Shown: positions 8,823 to 18,192, counted from the stretch's first letter. The stretch: 64,000 nucleotides of DNA from Rubrivivax sp. (GCA_016719535.1 JADJYX010000017.1:240417-304416), one strand, 5' to 3'. A program made the numbers and translations. The notes: a model not told the origin generated them from the letters alone.

Positions 8823-9533
8823 TCAAACATGCACCAGGGTGCCCTCGTCCTCGCCTTGCACGACCCGCTTGAGCGCGCCCGGCTTGTTGATGCTGAACAC
8901 CTTGATCGGCAGCTTCTGGTCGCGGCAGAGCGCGAACGCGGTGGCGTCCATCACCTGCAGGTTGCGCGCGATCGCCTCGTCGAAGCCGATGCGCGCATAG
9001 CGCGTTGCGCTCGGATCCCTGTTGGGGTCTGCGGTGTAGACGCCGTCGACCTTGGTCGCCTTGAGCACGATCTCGGCGCCGATCTCGGCGCCGCGCAGCG
9101 CCGCCGCGGTGTCGGTGGTGAAGAAGGGGTTGCCGGTGCCGGCGGCGAAGACGACGATCTTGCCCTCTTCCAGATACTGCAAGGCCTTCGGCCGCACGTA
9201 CGGCTCGACCACCTGGTCGATCGAGATCGCCGACATCACGCGTGCGGTCATGCCCTCATGCCGCATGGTGTCGGCCAGCGCCAGCGCATTCATCACGGTG
9301 GCCAGCATGCCCATGTAGTCGGCGGTTGCGCGGTCCATGCCGACCGATCCGCCGGCCACGCCGCGGAAGATGTTGCCGCCGCCGATGACCACGGCCACCT
9401 GGCAGCCCATCTGCGTCACCTCCTGGATCTCGCGCACCATGCGCACCATGGTGGCGCGGTTGATGCCGTAGGCGTCGTCGCCCATCAGGGCCTCGCCCGA
9501 GAGCTTGAGCAGGATGCGCTGGTACGCCGGCAT
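8823..9533 (-). CDS. pyrH: UMP kinase PyrH
   Basis: Phosphorylates UMP to UDP; hexameric amino-acid-kinase-fold enzyme, allosterically regulated by GTP and UTP. 236 residues with the N-terminal KLSGEALMG nucleotide loop, VVIGGGNIFRG, and the region DYMGMLATVMNALAL. The preceding 96 nt to tsf contain a strong hairpin, so pyrH-frr-uppS-cdsA-dxr may be partly uncoupled from rpsB-tsf. No distinct promoter could be made out in that gap. Confidence 0.97.
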   Translation of the reverse strand: MPAYQRILLKLSGEALMGDDAYGINRATMVRMVREIQEVTQMGCQVAVVIGGGNIFRGVAGGSVGMDRATADYMGMLATVMNALALADTMRHEGMTARVMSAISIDQVVEPYVRPKALQYLEEGKIVVFAAGTGNPFFTTDTAAALRGAEIGAEIVLKATKVDGVYTADPNRDPSATRYARIGFDEAIARNLQVMDATAFALCRDQKLPIKVFSINKPGALKRVVQGEDEGTLVHV

Positions 9534-9577
9534 GCGGGCGGACTCCGGTCGGAAACGAATCGTGGAGTGTAAGGGCC

Positions 9578-9620
9578 GGGGCGGCCCGGGCTCGGCGTCC
9601 TGCCGACCCGGGCGGCCCGG
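9578..9620 (-). terminator. Strong GC hairpin between tsf and pyrH
   Basis: Directly after the tsf stop the minus strand can fold a long stem built from CCCGGGTCGGC and GCCGAGCCCGGG with one bulged base and a five-base loop. Outer GC pairs extend it. There is no proper U-run (only CCCTTACAC follows), so it is either a weak or Rho-assisted terminator, an attenuator or an mRNA-stabilising stem. It separates the rpsB-tsf pair from pyrH. Confidence 0.45.
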
Positions 9621-9629
9621 CCGAAGGGC

Positions 9630-10556
9630 TTACTGACCCTTGGCGGCGGCGACCTGCGCGGCTACCTCGGCCGCGAAGTCGTCGACCTTCTTCTCGATGC
9701 CCTCGCCCACGACGTAGAGCGTGAAGCCCCTGACGGTGGTGCCGGCGCCCTTGAGGTACTGACCGACGGTCTGCTTGCCGTCGGCGGCCTTGACGAAGAC
9801 CTGGTCGAGCAGCGAGACCTCCTTGAGGTATTTCTGCACCGAGCCCTCGACCCGCTTGGCCACGATCTCGGCCGACTGGGGGGCCTTGCCGGCGGCGACG
9901 GCCGCCGCCGCGTCCTCGGCGGCCTTCTCGGCGGCGATCTTGCGCTCTTTCGCGACCAGTTCGGCCGGCACGTCGGCCGACGACAGCGCGGCCGGCTTCA
10001 TCGCCGCCACGTGCATCGCCACGTCCTTGGCGGCGACCGCATCACCGTCGAATTCGACCACCACGCCGATGCGCGTGCCGTGCAGGTAGTGGGCCAGCTG
10101 GCCGCCGCCGGCGTAGCGCTTGAAGCGGCGGATCGACATGTTCTCGCCGATCTTGCCGATCAGTCCCTTGCGCACGTCTTCCACGGTCGGGCCGAAGCCG
10201 TCCTGCGACAGCGGCAGCGCCGACAGCGCCGCGGCGTCGGCGGGGTTGCTGGCGGCCACGAGGTCGGCGCAGGACTTCACGAAGGCCAGGAAGGACTCGT
10301 TCTTGGAAACGAAGTCGGTCTCGCAGTTGACTTCGATCAGTGCGCCGGTGCTGCCGGACACCGACGCGGCGATCACGCCCTCGGCGGTGACGCGGGCCGC
10401 GGCCTTGCCAGCCTTGTTGCCGAGCTTGACGCGCAGGATCTCCTCGGCGCGACCCATGTCGCCGTCGGCTTCGGTGAGTGCCTTCTTGCACTCCATCATC
10501 GGCGCGTCGGTCTTGGCGCGCAGTTCGGCCACCATGCTTGCGGTGATTGCGGGCAT
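9630..10556 (-). CDS. tsf: Elongation factor Ts
   Basis: Guanine nucleotide exchange factor for EF-Tu. The start was chosen at ATG 10554-10556, preceded by GGAGAA six bases upstream, giving 308 residues beginning MPAITASMVAELRAKTDAPMM; an in-frame ATG at 10574 adds six residues and lacks a comparable ribosome site. The signatures LRAKTDAPMMECKKAL and GGRAEEILR-like N-terminal region, plus the ALIEVNCETDFVSKN segment, identify the family. It sits 141 nt downstream of rpsB as in most bacteria. Confidence 0.97.
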   Translation of the reverse strand: MPAITASMVAELRAKTDAPMMECKKALTEADGDMGRAEEILRVKLGNKAGKAAARVTAEGVIAASVSGSTGALIEVNCETDFVSKNESFLAFVKSCADLVAASNPADAAALSALPLSQDGFGPTVEDVRKGLIGKIGENMSIRRFKRYAGGGQLAHYLHGTRIGVVVEFDGDAVAAKDVAMHVAAMKPAALSSADVPAELVAKERKIAAEKAAEDAAAAVAAGKAPQSAEIVAKRVEGSVQKYLKEVSLLDQVFVKAADGKQTVGQYLKGAGTTVRGFTLYVVGEGIEKKVDDFAAEVAAQVAAAKGQ

Positions 10557-10661
10557 TGCAGGTTCTCCGTTCACGAAGGCAGGCGCTGCCGCGAAGCGCA
10601 GCGTGCCGGCCTGGATGTCAATCGCCGTGTGGCGGGGGCCATCACGACCCCGTCGGGATGA

Positions 10662-10680
10662 GCGGCCTGCCAGAGGCCGC
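10662..10680 (-). terminator. Stem-loop in the rpsB-tsf spacer
   Basis: GCGGCCT and AGGCCGC form a perfect 7-bp stem around a five-base loop, 18 nt after the rpsB stop on the transcribed strand. No U-run follows. In many bacteria the rpsB-tsf spacer carries a partial terminator or RNA processing site; this stem is the best candidate for that role here. Function is inferred. Confidence 0.4.
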
Positions 10681-10697
10681 TGCCGATCGGGCCGGGA

Positions 10698-11441
10698 TCA
10701 GGCGTCCTCGCGGACCTCGACAAATTCGTCGCTGCCGCCGGCTGCCTGCACGACCTCGTTGGTCGCGCTGGCCTTGCCCTCGAGCACGGCATCGGCAACG
10801 GCACGGGCGTACAGCGCCACGGCCTTGGCCGAATCGTCGTTGCCGGGGATCACATAGTCGATGCCCACCGGCGAGTGGTTGGTGTCGACGATGCCGATGA
10901 CCGGGATGCCCAGCTTCTTGGCCTCGGAGACGGCGATCTTGTGGTAGCCGACATCGATCACGAACATGGCGTCGGGCAGCGCATTCATGTCCTGGATGCC
11001 GCCGATGTCCTTCTCGAGCTTGCCCAGTTCGCGGTCGAACAGCAGGGCTTCCTTCTTGATCATCTGCTCCGTGCCGGCATCCTTGGTGGCCTGCATGTCC
11101 TTGAGCTTCTTCAGCGAGCCCTTGACCGTCTTGAAGTTGGTCATCATGCCGCCGAGCCAGCGCTGGTCGACATAGGGCATGCCGCAGCGCTGGGCTTCCA
11201 GCGCCACCACATCGCGCGCCTGGCGCTTGGTGCCGATCATCAGGATGGTGCCGCGACGGGCCGAGAGCTGGCGCACGAATTTCATCGCCTCGTTGAAGAG
11301 CGGCTGCGTCTTCTCGAGGTTGATGATGTGGATCTTGTTGCGATGGCCGTAGATGTACGGCGCCATCTTGGGGTTCCAGAAGCGCGTCTGGTGGCCGAAA
11401 TGGACACCCGCTTCCAGCATTTCACGCATGGAGACAGACAT
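10698..11441 (-). CDS. rpsB: 30S ribosomal protein S2
   Basis: Small-subunit protein that binds late in assembly and recruits S1. The start at ATG 11439-11441 has a GGAG ribosome site and gives 247 residues beginning MSVSMREMLEAGVHFGHQTRFW, the S2 signature. A second signature with PDAMFVIDVGYHKIAVSEA and GIPVIGIVDTNHSP is intact. The upstream open-frame extension to 11498 is not needed. The 211-nt leader toward the divergent amidase contains two palindromes described separately. Confidence 0.98.
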   Translation of the reverse strand: MSVSMREMLEAGVHFGHQTRFWNPKMAPYIYGHRNKIHIINLEKTQPLFNEAMKFVRQLSARRGTILMIGTKRQARDVVALEAQRCGMPYVDQRWLGGMMTNFKTVKGSLKKLKDMQATKDAGTEQMIKKEALLFDRELGKLEKDIGGIQDMNALPDAMFVIDVGYHKIAVSEAKKLGIPVIGIVDTNHSPVGIDYVIPGNDDSAKAVALYARAVADAVLEGKASATNEVVQAAGGSDEFVEVREDA

Positions 11442-11652
11442 GGAAACTCCGAAGGTTGGATCTAGAATCCCGACCCACATCGTCGCGTGATCACGCACGC
11501 GGCGACACCTCGATCAGTCGGGTTCGCGACTCGCAGGAAGAATCAAGATCGCCCGCCCTTCGGCGAACGCCCTTCCCGCGGTGGTGCCTGCCCCGAAACC
11601 TGCAGCAGCGCGTTGTTGAGATCGCGCTGCTGCCCGCCCCGAGACAAACCCG
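11442..11652. promoter_or_regulatory. Divergent rpsB/amidase intergenic region with palindromes
   Basis: The 211 bases separate the diverging rpsB and amidase genes. I see a perfect 12-bp palindrome GCGTGATCACGC at 11485-11496, flanked further out by GTCGC and GCGAC, and a perfect 10-bp inverted repeat CAGCAGCGCG/CGCGCTGCTG at 11603-11612 and 11623-11632 with a 10-base loop. No convincing -35/-10 pair was found on either strand. The palindromes may be operators or, in the rpsB leader RNA, stems for autoregulation; that is inference. Confidence 0.5.
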
Positions 11653-13029
11653 ATGAGTCTAGCACGCCACGAGCTGCCCGACCTGGTGGCGGCCCGCGAA
11701 GCGATCGCGTCCGGCCGCCGCAGCGCGGCCGACCTGATGGCCCGCAGCCTGGCCGCCGCCGACACGCCCGCCTGTGCCGGCGCCTACCTGCGCTGCTTCG
11801 ACGGCCTCGCCCGCACCACCGCCGCGGCCGTCGATGCGCAACGGGCGCAGGGTGCGCCGCTGCCGCCGCTGGCCGGGCTGGCGGTGTCGATCAAGGACCT
11901 GTTCGACATCGCCGGACAGCCGACGACGGCAGCTTCGGCCTCGCTGGCCGACGTCGCGCCGGCAGCGGCCGACTGCCCGGCGGTGGCCCGCCTGCGTGCC
12001 GCCGGTGCCGCGCTGACCGGCCACACCAACCTGTCGGAATTTGCCTTTTCGGGTGTCGGCACCAACCCGCACCACGGCACTCCGGTGAATGCCGGCACGC
12101 TGGCACTGGAACCGACGCCACGCATTCCCGGCGGTTCGACCTCGGGCGGCGCCACCACGGTGGCCGCGGGCGCGGCCTGGGCGGCGCTAGGGTCCGACAC
12201 GGGCGGCTCGATTCGCATTCCGGCGGCGCTGCAAGGCCTGGTGGGCTTCAAGAATACGCAGCGGCTGACGCCGCTGGACGGCTGCATCCCGCTGTCTGGC
12301 ACGCTCGACACCAGCTGCCTGATCACGCCATCGGTGCGCGACGCGGTGCTGCTGCACGAGGTGCTGGCGGCGCGGCGCGTGGCGCTGCTGGTGCGACCGC
12401 TGCGCCTGCTGCGGCTGGCGGTGCCGACCACGCTGATGCTCGACGACCTCGAACCGGCGGTGGCCCAGGCTTTCGACGAGGTCCTGCGCCGCCTGCGCGA
12501 TGCCGGCGCCCGCATCGACGAGATCGAACTGCCACCCTTGCAGCGACTGGCGGCCCTCAATGCGCAAGGCGGCTTCGCGGCAGCCGAGAGCTGGGCCTGG
12601 CACCGCGCCCGGCTGGCCGAGCGTGCCGACCGCTATGACGCGCGCGTGGCGATGCGCATCCGCCGCGGCCAGGCCATCGGCGCCGCCGATTACCTCGACC
12701 TGCTGCAGGCCCGCCGGGCCTGGATCGCCGAGGTCGAGGCGGCCATCGCCCCTTACGACGCGATGCTCTCGCCGACGGTGCCGATGGTCGCCCCGCCGGT
12801 GGCGCCGCTGCTGACCGACGACGAGGCCTTCTTCGCCACCAACGCCCGGCTGCTGCGCAACCCGTCGGTGGTGAATTTTCTCGATGGTTGTGCGCTGTCG
12901 CTGCCCTGCCAGGCACCCGGGCAGTTGCCGGTCGGCCTGATGGTGTGGGCCGGCGCGATGGCCGACGACCGCGTGCTGTCGGCATCTCTGGCCGTCGAAG
13001 CCATGCTGGCCGGCCGCGAAGGAGCCTGA
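11653..13029 (+). CDS. Amidase-signature family hydrolase
   Basis: 458 residues of the amidase signature superfamily, which hydrolyses carboxamides with a Ser-cisSer-Lys triad. Lys81 lies in SIKDLF, the cis-serine in PGGSTSGG (Ser162 or Ser164) and the nucleophile is Ser186 in GSDTGGSIRIPA. It resembles the GatA fold, but no gatB or gatC is adjacent and the length is shorter than many GatA proteins, so it is probably a stand-alone amidase of unknown substrate rather than the Glu-tRNA(Gln) amidotransferase. The downstream dadA-like gene begins 2 nt after its stop, suggesting joint expression in amide or amino acid breakdown. Confidence 0.88.
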   Translation: MSLARHELPDLVAAREAIASGRRSAADLMARSLAAADTPACAGAYLRCFDGLARTTAAAVDAQRAQGAPLPPLAGLAVSIKDLFDIAGQPTTAASASLADVAPAAADCPAVARLRAAGAALTGHTNLSEFAFSGVGTNPHHGTPVNAGTLALEPTPRIPGGSTSGGATTVAAGAAWAALGSDTGGSIRIPAALQGLVGFKNTQRLTPLDGCIPLSGTLDTSCLITPSVRDAVLLHEVLAARRVALLVRPLRLLRLAVPTTLMLDDLEPAVAQAFDEVLRRLRDAGARIDEIELPPLQRLAALNAQGGFAAAESWAWHRARLAERADRYDARVAMRIRRGQAIGAADYLDLLQARRAWIAEVEAAIAPYDAMLSPTVPMVAPPVAPLLTDDEAFFATNARLLRNPSVVNFLDGCALSLPCQAPGQLPVGLMVWAGAMADDRVLSASLAVEAMLAGREGA

Positions 13030-13031
13030 GC

Positions 13032-14297
13032 TTGCGAGTCGCGGTGATCGGCGCCGGCATCGTCGGCGTCACGACGGCCTACGAACTGGCCGCCGACGGC
13101 CACGAGGTCACGGTGTTCGAGCGCCGCGCGGCGGTCGCCGCGGAGACCAGCTTTGCCAATGCCGGCGTCATCGCGCCCGGCTACGTCACGCCCTGGGCGG
13201 CCCCGGGCATGCCACGCAAGGTGCTGACGCAGCTGCTCGGGCGCCACGCGGCGGTGCGTTTCGGCGGGCTGTCGTCGCTGGCGCTGCTGCCCTGGATGTG
13301 GCGCTGGTGGCGAGCCTGCACACCGGCCGTCTACCGCCGCAATCGCAGCGCGATGCAGGGCCTGGCGCATTACAGCCGCCAGCGTCTGCAGACATTGGCC
13401 GACGCCTTGCGGCTGGACTTCGAACAGGCCAGCGGCTACATGGTGCTGCTGCGCCGCGAGCGCGACATCGCCGCGGCGCAGCCGGGCCTGGCGCTGCTGA
13501 AGGACCTGGGCGTCACGCACGAGCTGCTGGACGCCGAGCGGGCGCGTGCCGTCGAGCCCGGGCTCAATGCCCGTCAGTCGCTGGCCGCCGCCATCCACCT
13601 GCCGCAGGACGGCGTGGGCAACTGCCGCCAGTTTGCCCACCTGCTGAAGGCCGAAGCACAGCGACTGGGCGCGTCGTTTCGCTTCGAGCACGACGTGCGG
13701 CAACTCCAGCCGGGCACGCGGCCGCACCTGGCATGGGCGCAGGGCGGATCGTCCGGCCGGGACGAGTTCGACGCCGTGATCGTCTGCGCCGGCGTGCAGG
13801 CCAATGCCGTGCTGCGCGGCTGCGGCGTGCAGCTGCCGCTGGCTGCGGTGCACGGCTATTCGATCACCGCGCCGCTGCGACGGATCGACACCGATGCGCT
13901 GGGCCCGCGGTCGGCCGTGATGGACGAGAAATTCAAGGTCGCGATCTCGCGCCTGGGCCAGCGCGTGCGCGTGGCCGGCAGCGCCGAGCTGGGCGGATCG
14001 CTGGCGGCCATCAACGCCCGTGCGGTGGCCACCCTGTACCAGGTGCTCGACGACTGGTTTCCGGGCGCCGCGCAACTGCGCGACGTCCAGGTCTGGAAGG
14101 GCGCCCGCCCGATGCTGCCCGATGGTCCTCCGGTGCTGGGCGCCAGCGGCGCGCCGGGTGTATGGCTGAACCTCGGCCATGGGTCCAGCGGCTGGGCCCT
14201 GTCCTGCGGGTCGGCCCGCGCGCTGGCCGATCTGCTGGCCGGCCGCCACGCCGACATCGACCTCGCCGGACTCGACCTGCAGCGGCTGCAGCGCTGA
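13032..14297 (+). CDS. dadA: D-amino-acid dehydrogenase small subunit-like FAD oxidoreductase
   Basis: 421 residues starting at TTG 13032, chosen because AAGGAG lies 7 nt upstream and the protein then begins with the Rossmann motif RVAVIGAGIVG (GAGIVG at 7-12); longer extensions overlap the amidase. NAGVIAPGYVTPWAAPG and the C-terminal NLGHGSSGWALSCGSARAL motif are typical of DadA, which oxidatively deaminates D-amino acids (D-alanine, D-proline and others) and passes electrons to the respiratory chain. No alanine racemase gene is next to it. It follows the amidase by 2 nt. Confidence 0.9.
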   Translation: MRVAVIGAGIVGVTTAYELAADGHEVTVFERRAAVAAETSFANAGVIAPGYVTPWAAPGMPRKVLTQLLGRHAAVRFGGLSSLALLPWMWRWWRACTPAVYRRNRSAMQGLAHYSRQRLQTLADALRLDFEQASGYMVLLRRERDIAAAQPGLALLKDLGVTHELLDAERARAVEPGLNARQSLAAAIHLPQDGVGNCRQFAHLLKAEAQRLGASFRFEHDVRQLQPGTRPHLAWAQGGSSGRDEFDAVIVCAGVQANAVLRGCGVQLPLAAVHGYSITAPLRRIDTDALGPRSAVMDEKFKVAISRLGQRVRVAGSAELGGSLAAINARAVATLYQVLDDWFPGAAQLRDVQVWKGARPMLPDGPPVLGASGAPGVWLNLGHGSSGWALSCGSARALADLLAGRHADIDLAGLDLQRLQR

Positions 14298-14324
14298 ACG
14301 GCAGGCGCATACTCGTCCGCGACC

Positions 14325-15890
14325 ATGCCCACGCCGTCGCTGCCCCCTTCGCCACCGGCATCCTCGCCGCGACGGGTCTTCGCGGCCACCGTGCCCCTTC
14401 CGCTGCACGACGCGGCGAGCACGCGCCACATCGAGGCCGCGGCGCTGGCGCGCTCATCGCCCCATGCGCTGATGGCGCGCGCCGGCCTGGCCACGGCCCG
14501 GCTGGCGCTGGCGGTGGCCCCGCATGCCCGCCGCATCGCCGTGCTGGCCGGGCCCGGCAACAACGGCGGTGACGGCCTGATCGCGGCGCTTCATCTGCGG
14601 CAACGGGGGCTCGACGTGTGCGTCGTGCAGCGATTCGATCCACACCGCCTGCCCGCCGATGCTGCCGATGCCTGGCAGCAGGCCAGCAGCGCCGGACTGC
14701 CCATGACGGCCGACCTGTCGGCACTGGCCGACGCCGACCTGCTGATCGATGGCCTGCTCGGTCTGGGCGCCAGCCGGGCACCGGCGGGGCCGCTGGCCGA
14801 GGCAATCGCGGCCGCCACCGCCAGTGGCCGTCCCATTCTCGCGATCGATCTGCCGTCCGGCCTGTCGGCCGACCGCGGCGCGGTGCTGGGCGAACAGGCC
14901 GTGCGCGCACGCTGGACCCTGAGCCTGCTGACGCTCAAGCCGGGGCTCTTCACGGCCGCGGGCCGCGACCATGCGGGCGAGGTCTGGCTGGACGATCTGG
15001 GCGTGTCGACCGCAGACCCCTGCGCCTGGCTGGGCGCCTGGGGCGCCGCGCCCGCACCTGGCTTCGAACCACGCCGGCACGCCCAGCACAAGGGCAGCTT
15101 CGGCGACCTGTTCGTCGTCGGCGGAGCGCCGGGCATGCAGGGCGCGGCCTGGCTGGCCGCCCGCGCCGCGCTCACCGCAGGTGCCGGCCGCGTCTACCTG
15201 AGTACGCTCGGGCCCGACGTGGCCATCCCCGCGCTGCCGGAACTGATGCAGCGCCACCAGGTGTGGCAGGCCGACGCAGCGACGCTGGGTCGCGCCACCG
15301 TCGTCTGCGGCTGCGGGGGCGGCAAGGAGGTGATCGCCGCGCTGCCCGCGCTGCTGGCGCATGCGGGTCGCCTGCTGCTGGACGCCGACGCCTTGAATGC
15401 CGTGGCGCGCGACCCGGCGCTGCTGGCACAGCTGGCCGCACGCGGTGCCGACGGCCGACCCGCCGTGCTGACACCGCATCCTCTCGAGGCCGCACGGCTG
15501 CTTGGCTGTTCGGCCGCCGAGGTGCAGGCCGACCGGCTCGGGGCCGCAACTCGCCTGGCCGAGATCGCGGCCGCGGTCGTGCTGCTGAAGGGGTCGGGCA
15601 CGGTGATCACCGCCCGCGGACGCGCGCCGTGGATCAACGCCAGCGGCAATGCGGCCCTCGCGGCACCCGGAAGCGGCGACGTGCTGGCCGGCTGGATCGG
15701 CGGCCTGTGGGCGCGGCAGCCTGCGGCACCTGCCGAAGCCGAGGCCGAGGCGGCCTGGTTTGCCGCCCGCGCCGGCGCCTGGCTGCACGGCCATGCGGCC
15801 GATCGCCACTGGGGCGCGCGAGCGGGTCAGGGGCACCTGCCCTTGCGGGCGGGTGACCTCATCGACACGATGGCGGCGTCACTGGACTGA
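14325..15890 (+). CDS. nnr: Bifunctional NAD(P)H-hydrate epimerase / dehydratase
   Basis: Metabolite-repair enzyme for hydrated NAD(P)H. The 521 residues show an N-terminal YjeF_N epimerase domain (about 25-230) with GPGNNGGDG at 76-84, and a C-terminal ribokinase-like ADP-dependent dehydratase domain (about 245-515) with KGSFGDLFVVGG, LTPHPLEAARLLG and the catalytic-region motif GSGDVLAGWIGG. It starts 27 nt after dadA. It converges on rnr with only 11 nt between the stops and no visible terminator. Confidence 0.95.
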   Translation: MPTPSLPPSPPASSPRRVFAATVPLPLHDAASTRHIEAAALARSSPHALMARAGLATARLALAVAPHARRIAVLAGPGNNGGDGLIAALHLRQRGLDVCVVQRFDPHRLPADAADAWQQASSAGLPMTADLSALADADLLIDGLLGLGASRAPAGPLAEAIAAATASGRPILAIDLPSGLSADRGAVLGEQAVRARWTLSLLTLKPGLFTAAGRDHAGEVWLDDLGVSTADPCAWLGAWGAAPAPGFEPRRHAQHKGSFGDLFVVGGAPGMQGAAWLAARAALTAGAGRVYLSTLGPDVAIPALPELMQRHQVWQADAATLGRATVVCGCGGGKEVIAALPALLAHAGRLLLDADALNAVARDPALLAQLAARGADGRPAVLTPHPLEAARLLGCSAAEVQADRLGAATRLAEIAAAVVLLKGSGTVITARGRAPWINASGNAALAAPGSGDVLAGWIGGLWARQPAAPAEAEAEAAWFAARAGAWLHGHAADRHWGARAGQGHLPLRAGDLIDTMAASLD

Positions 15891-15901
15891 GCCAGTGCGC
15901 C

Positions 15902-18148
15902 TCAGCGCCGGCTGCGCCGCCTGGGGCCGGACTTGCCGGCCGGCGACGCCGGGGCCGCGCGCTTGGCGGCCTTGCGCGGCTGGCCGGCACCGCCCTTGGC
16001 CTGCTCCAGGCGGCGGCGGCTGTCGGCCTTGCCCTGGCGGTCGGTGCTGTGGATGGCGGCCAGTTCCTCGGTGGCGGAGGCCGTGCGCACGCGCTCGGGC
16101 CGTCCCTGGCCGGATGGCCGTTCGCCGTCGCCGTCGCGCACGAGGCGGAAGTCGATGCGGCGCGCATCCAGGTCGACGCGGCTGACCTGCACCTGCACAC
16201 GCACGCCGACCGAATAGCGCACGCCGGTGCGTTCGCCGCGCAGTTCCTGCCGGGCTTCGTCGAAACGGTAGTACTCGCCGCCGAGCTCGGTGATGTGCAC
16301 CAGGCCGTCGACATACAGCTCGTCGAGCGTGACGAAGAGGCCGAAGCTGGTGACGGCACTGATGGTGCCGCCGAACTGTTCACCCAGGCGCTCGCGCATG
16401 AAGCGGCATTTCAGCCAGGCCTCGACGTCGCGCGTGGCCTCGTCGGCACGGCGCTCGTTGGCGCTGCAGTGGATGCCGGTGGCCTCCCACAGGGCCATCT
16501 CCTGGCTCAGCGGCTTGACCTGTCGCGGCGCCACCGCCTTGCCGCCGCGCCGCACTTCGGGCGTGCGTGTCTTCGGACTCGGTGCGAGGTGGTATCTGCG
16601 GCCACCCAGCAGGGCCTTGATGACGCGATGCACCAGCAGGTCGGGGTAGCGGCGGATGGGGCTGGTGAAGTGCGTATAGGCCTCGTAGGCGAGGCCGAAG
16701 TGGCCGGCATTGCTGGCGGTGTAGACGGCCTGCTGCATCGAGCGCAGCAGCATCATGTGGATCTGCGCCGCGTCGGGCCGGTCGGTGGTGGCCTTGGCGA
16801 TGGCGGCCATCTCCAGCGGCGTCGGGTCGTCGCTGAGATGCAGACCGAGGCCGAGCGCCCGCAGGTAAGCCTGCAGCGTCACCCGCTTCTCGGGTGTGGG
16901 CCCCTCGTGCACACGGTACAGCGATGCGTGCGACGCGCCGCTGATGAAGTCGGCGGCGCAGACGTTGGCCGCCAGCATCGCCTCCTCGATCAGCCGGTGC
17001 GCGTCGGTGCGCGTGCGCGGCACGATCTTCGCGATGCGGCCCTGGTCGTCGCAGACGATCTGCGTCTCGACGGTGTCGAAGTCCATCGCACCGCGCACGT
17101 TGCGCTGCTTGAGCAGCGCCCGGTAGACCTCGTGCAGGTGCAGCAGGTGCGGCAGCAGGTCGGCACGCTTGACGGCCTCGGGGCCGCGCGTATTGCCGAG
17201 CACGGCCGCCACCTCGGTATAGGTCAGCCGCGCATGCGAACGGATCACCGCCGGATAGAACTGGTAGGCATCGAGCCCGCCGTCCTCGGCGACGATCATG
17301 TCGCACACCATCGCCAGCCGTTCCTCGTCCGGGTTGAGCGAACACAGCCCGTTGGACAGCTTCTCGGGCAGCATCGGGATCACGCGGCGCGGAAAGTAGA
17401 CCGAGGTGGCGCGTTCGTAGGCGTCCTCGTCGATCGGTTCGCCCGGCTTGACATAGTGGCTGACGTCGGCGATGGCCACCAGCAGCCGCCAGCCGCTGAA
17501 GGCCGTCTTGCCGCGGCCGCGTTTGAAGGGCTCGCAGTAGACGGCATCGTCGAAGTCGCGTGCATCCTCGCCGTCGATGGTGACCAGCGGCACGTCGCGC
17601 AGGTCGACTCGGTGCTTGCGGTCGACGGCGCGGATGCGATCGGGCAGGGCCGCGGCGGCGGCCAGCGTCGCGGGCGTGAAGCGGTGCGGCACTTCGTACT
17701 TGCGCACCGCGATCTCGATCTCCATGCCGGGGTCGTCGATGTCGCCCAGCACCTCGAGCACGCGGCCCACCGGCTTGGCGTGCAGCGACGGCGGTTCGGT
17801 CAGCTCGACCGCCACCACCTGCCCGGCCGCCGCGGTGGCAGTGGCATTCTTCGGAATGAGGATGTCGTGGCCGTAGCGGCGGTCTTCCGGTGCCACCACC
17901 CATTGGCCGCTTTCGAGCAACAGCCGGCCGATGATCGGCGTCCTGCGGCGTTCGAGGATGTCGAGCACGCGGCCCTCGGGGCGGCCTTTGCGGTCGAAGC
18001 GCAACACGCGCACGCGCACACGGTCGCGGTGCATCACCGAGCGCATTTCCTCCGGCGAGAGGTAGATCGACGGCTCGCCGTCATCGCGCCAGACGAAGCC
18101 GTGGCCATCACGATGGCCTTCAACGACACCCTCGATTTCGCTCAACAA
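15902..18148 (-). CDS. rnr: Ribonuclease R, lacking the N-terminal winged helix
   Basis: Processive 3'-to-5' exoribonuclease. Two cold-shock-like RNA-binding domains begin at GVVEGHRDGHGF, followed by the RNB catalytic domain with DGEDARDFDDAVYC (about 188-201), an S1 domain (GTISAVTSFGLFVTLDELYVDGLVHI) and a Lys/Arg/Ala-rich C-terminal tail. The N-terminal HTH domain of about 80 residues seen in E. coli RNase R is absent. The frame stays open to a GTG at 18235, inside the tRNA-Leu gene, so a start at TTG 18148 or 18145 is more likely; neither has a clear ribosome site. About 749 residues. Confidence 0.93.
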   Translation of the reverse strand: MLSEIEGVVEGHRDGHGFVWRDDGEPSIYLSPEEMRSVMHRDRVRVRVLRFDRKGRPEGRVLDILERRRTPIIGRLLLESGQWVVAPEDRRYGHDILIPKNATATAAAGQVVAVELTEPPSLHAKPVGRVLEVLGDIDDPGMEIEIAVRKYEVPHRFTPATLAAAAALPDRIRAVDRKHRVDLRDVPLVTIDGEDARDFDDAVYCEPFKRGRGKTAFSGWRLLVAIADVSHYVKPGEPIDEDAYERATSVYFPRRVIPMLPEKLSNGLCSLNPDEERLAMVCDMIVAEDGGLDAYQFYPAVIRSHARLTYTEVAAVLGNTRGPEAVKRADLLPHLLHLHEVYRALLKQRNVRGAMDFDTVETQIVCDDQGRIAKIVPRTRTDAHRLIEEAMLAANVCAADFISGASHASLYRVHEGPTPEKRVTLQAYLRALGLGLHLSDDPTPLEMAAIAKATTDRPDAAQIHMMLLRSMQQAVYTASNAGHFGLAYEAYTHFTSPIRRYPDLLVHRVIKALLGGRRYHLAPSPKTRTPEVRRGGKAVAPRQVKPLSQEMALWEATGIHCSANERRADEATRDVEAWLKCRFMRERLGEQFGGTISAVTSFGLFVTLDELYVDGLVHITELGGEYYRFDEARQELRGERTGVRYSVGVRVQVQVSRVDLDARRIDFRLVRDGDGERPSGQGRPERVRTASATEELAAIHSTDRQGKADSRRRLEQAKGGAGQPRKAAKRAAPASPAGKSGPRRRSRR

Positions 18149-18162
18149 TCCGGGCGAGGGGC

Positions 18163-18192
18163 TTGAGATGATCTTTTCTTTGATGATATAGT
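18163..18192 (+). promoter_or_regulatory. Sigma-70-type promoter of tRNA-Leu
   Basis: TTGAGA (-35) and TATAGT (-10, 18187-18192) are separated by about 18 nt and sit about 15 nt before the mature tRNA 5' end, leaving room for a short leader. Both boxes match the consensus in at least four positions and the stretch is unusually AT-rich for this genome. It lies within the rnr 5' region on the other strand. Confidence 0.7.

Noticed and set aside
11653..13029. Calling the amidase GatA
   Set aside because: No gatB or gatC is adjacent and the sequence fits stand-alone amidases equally well.
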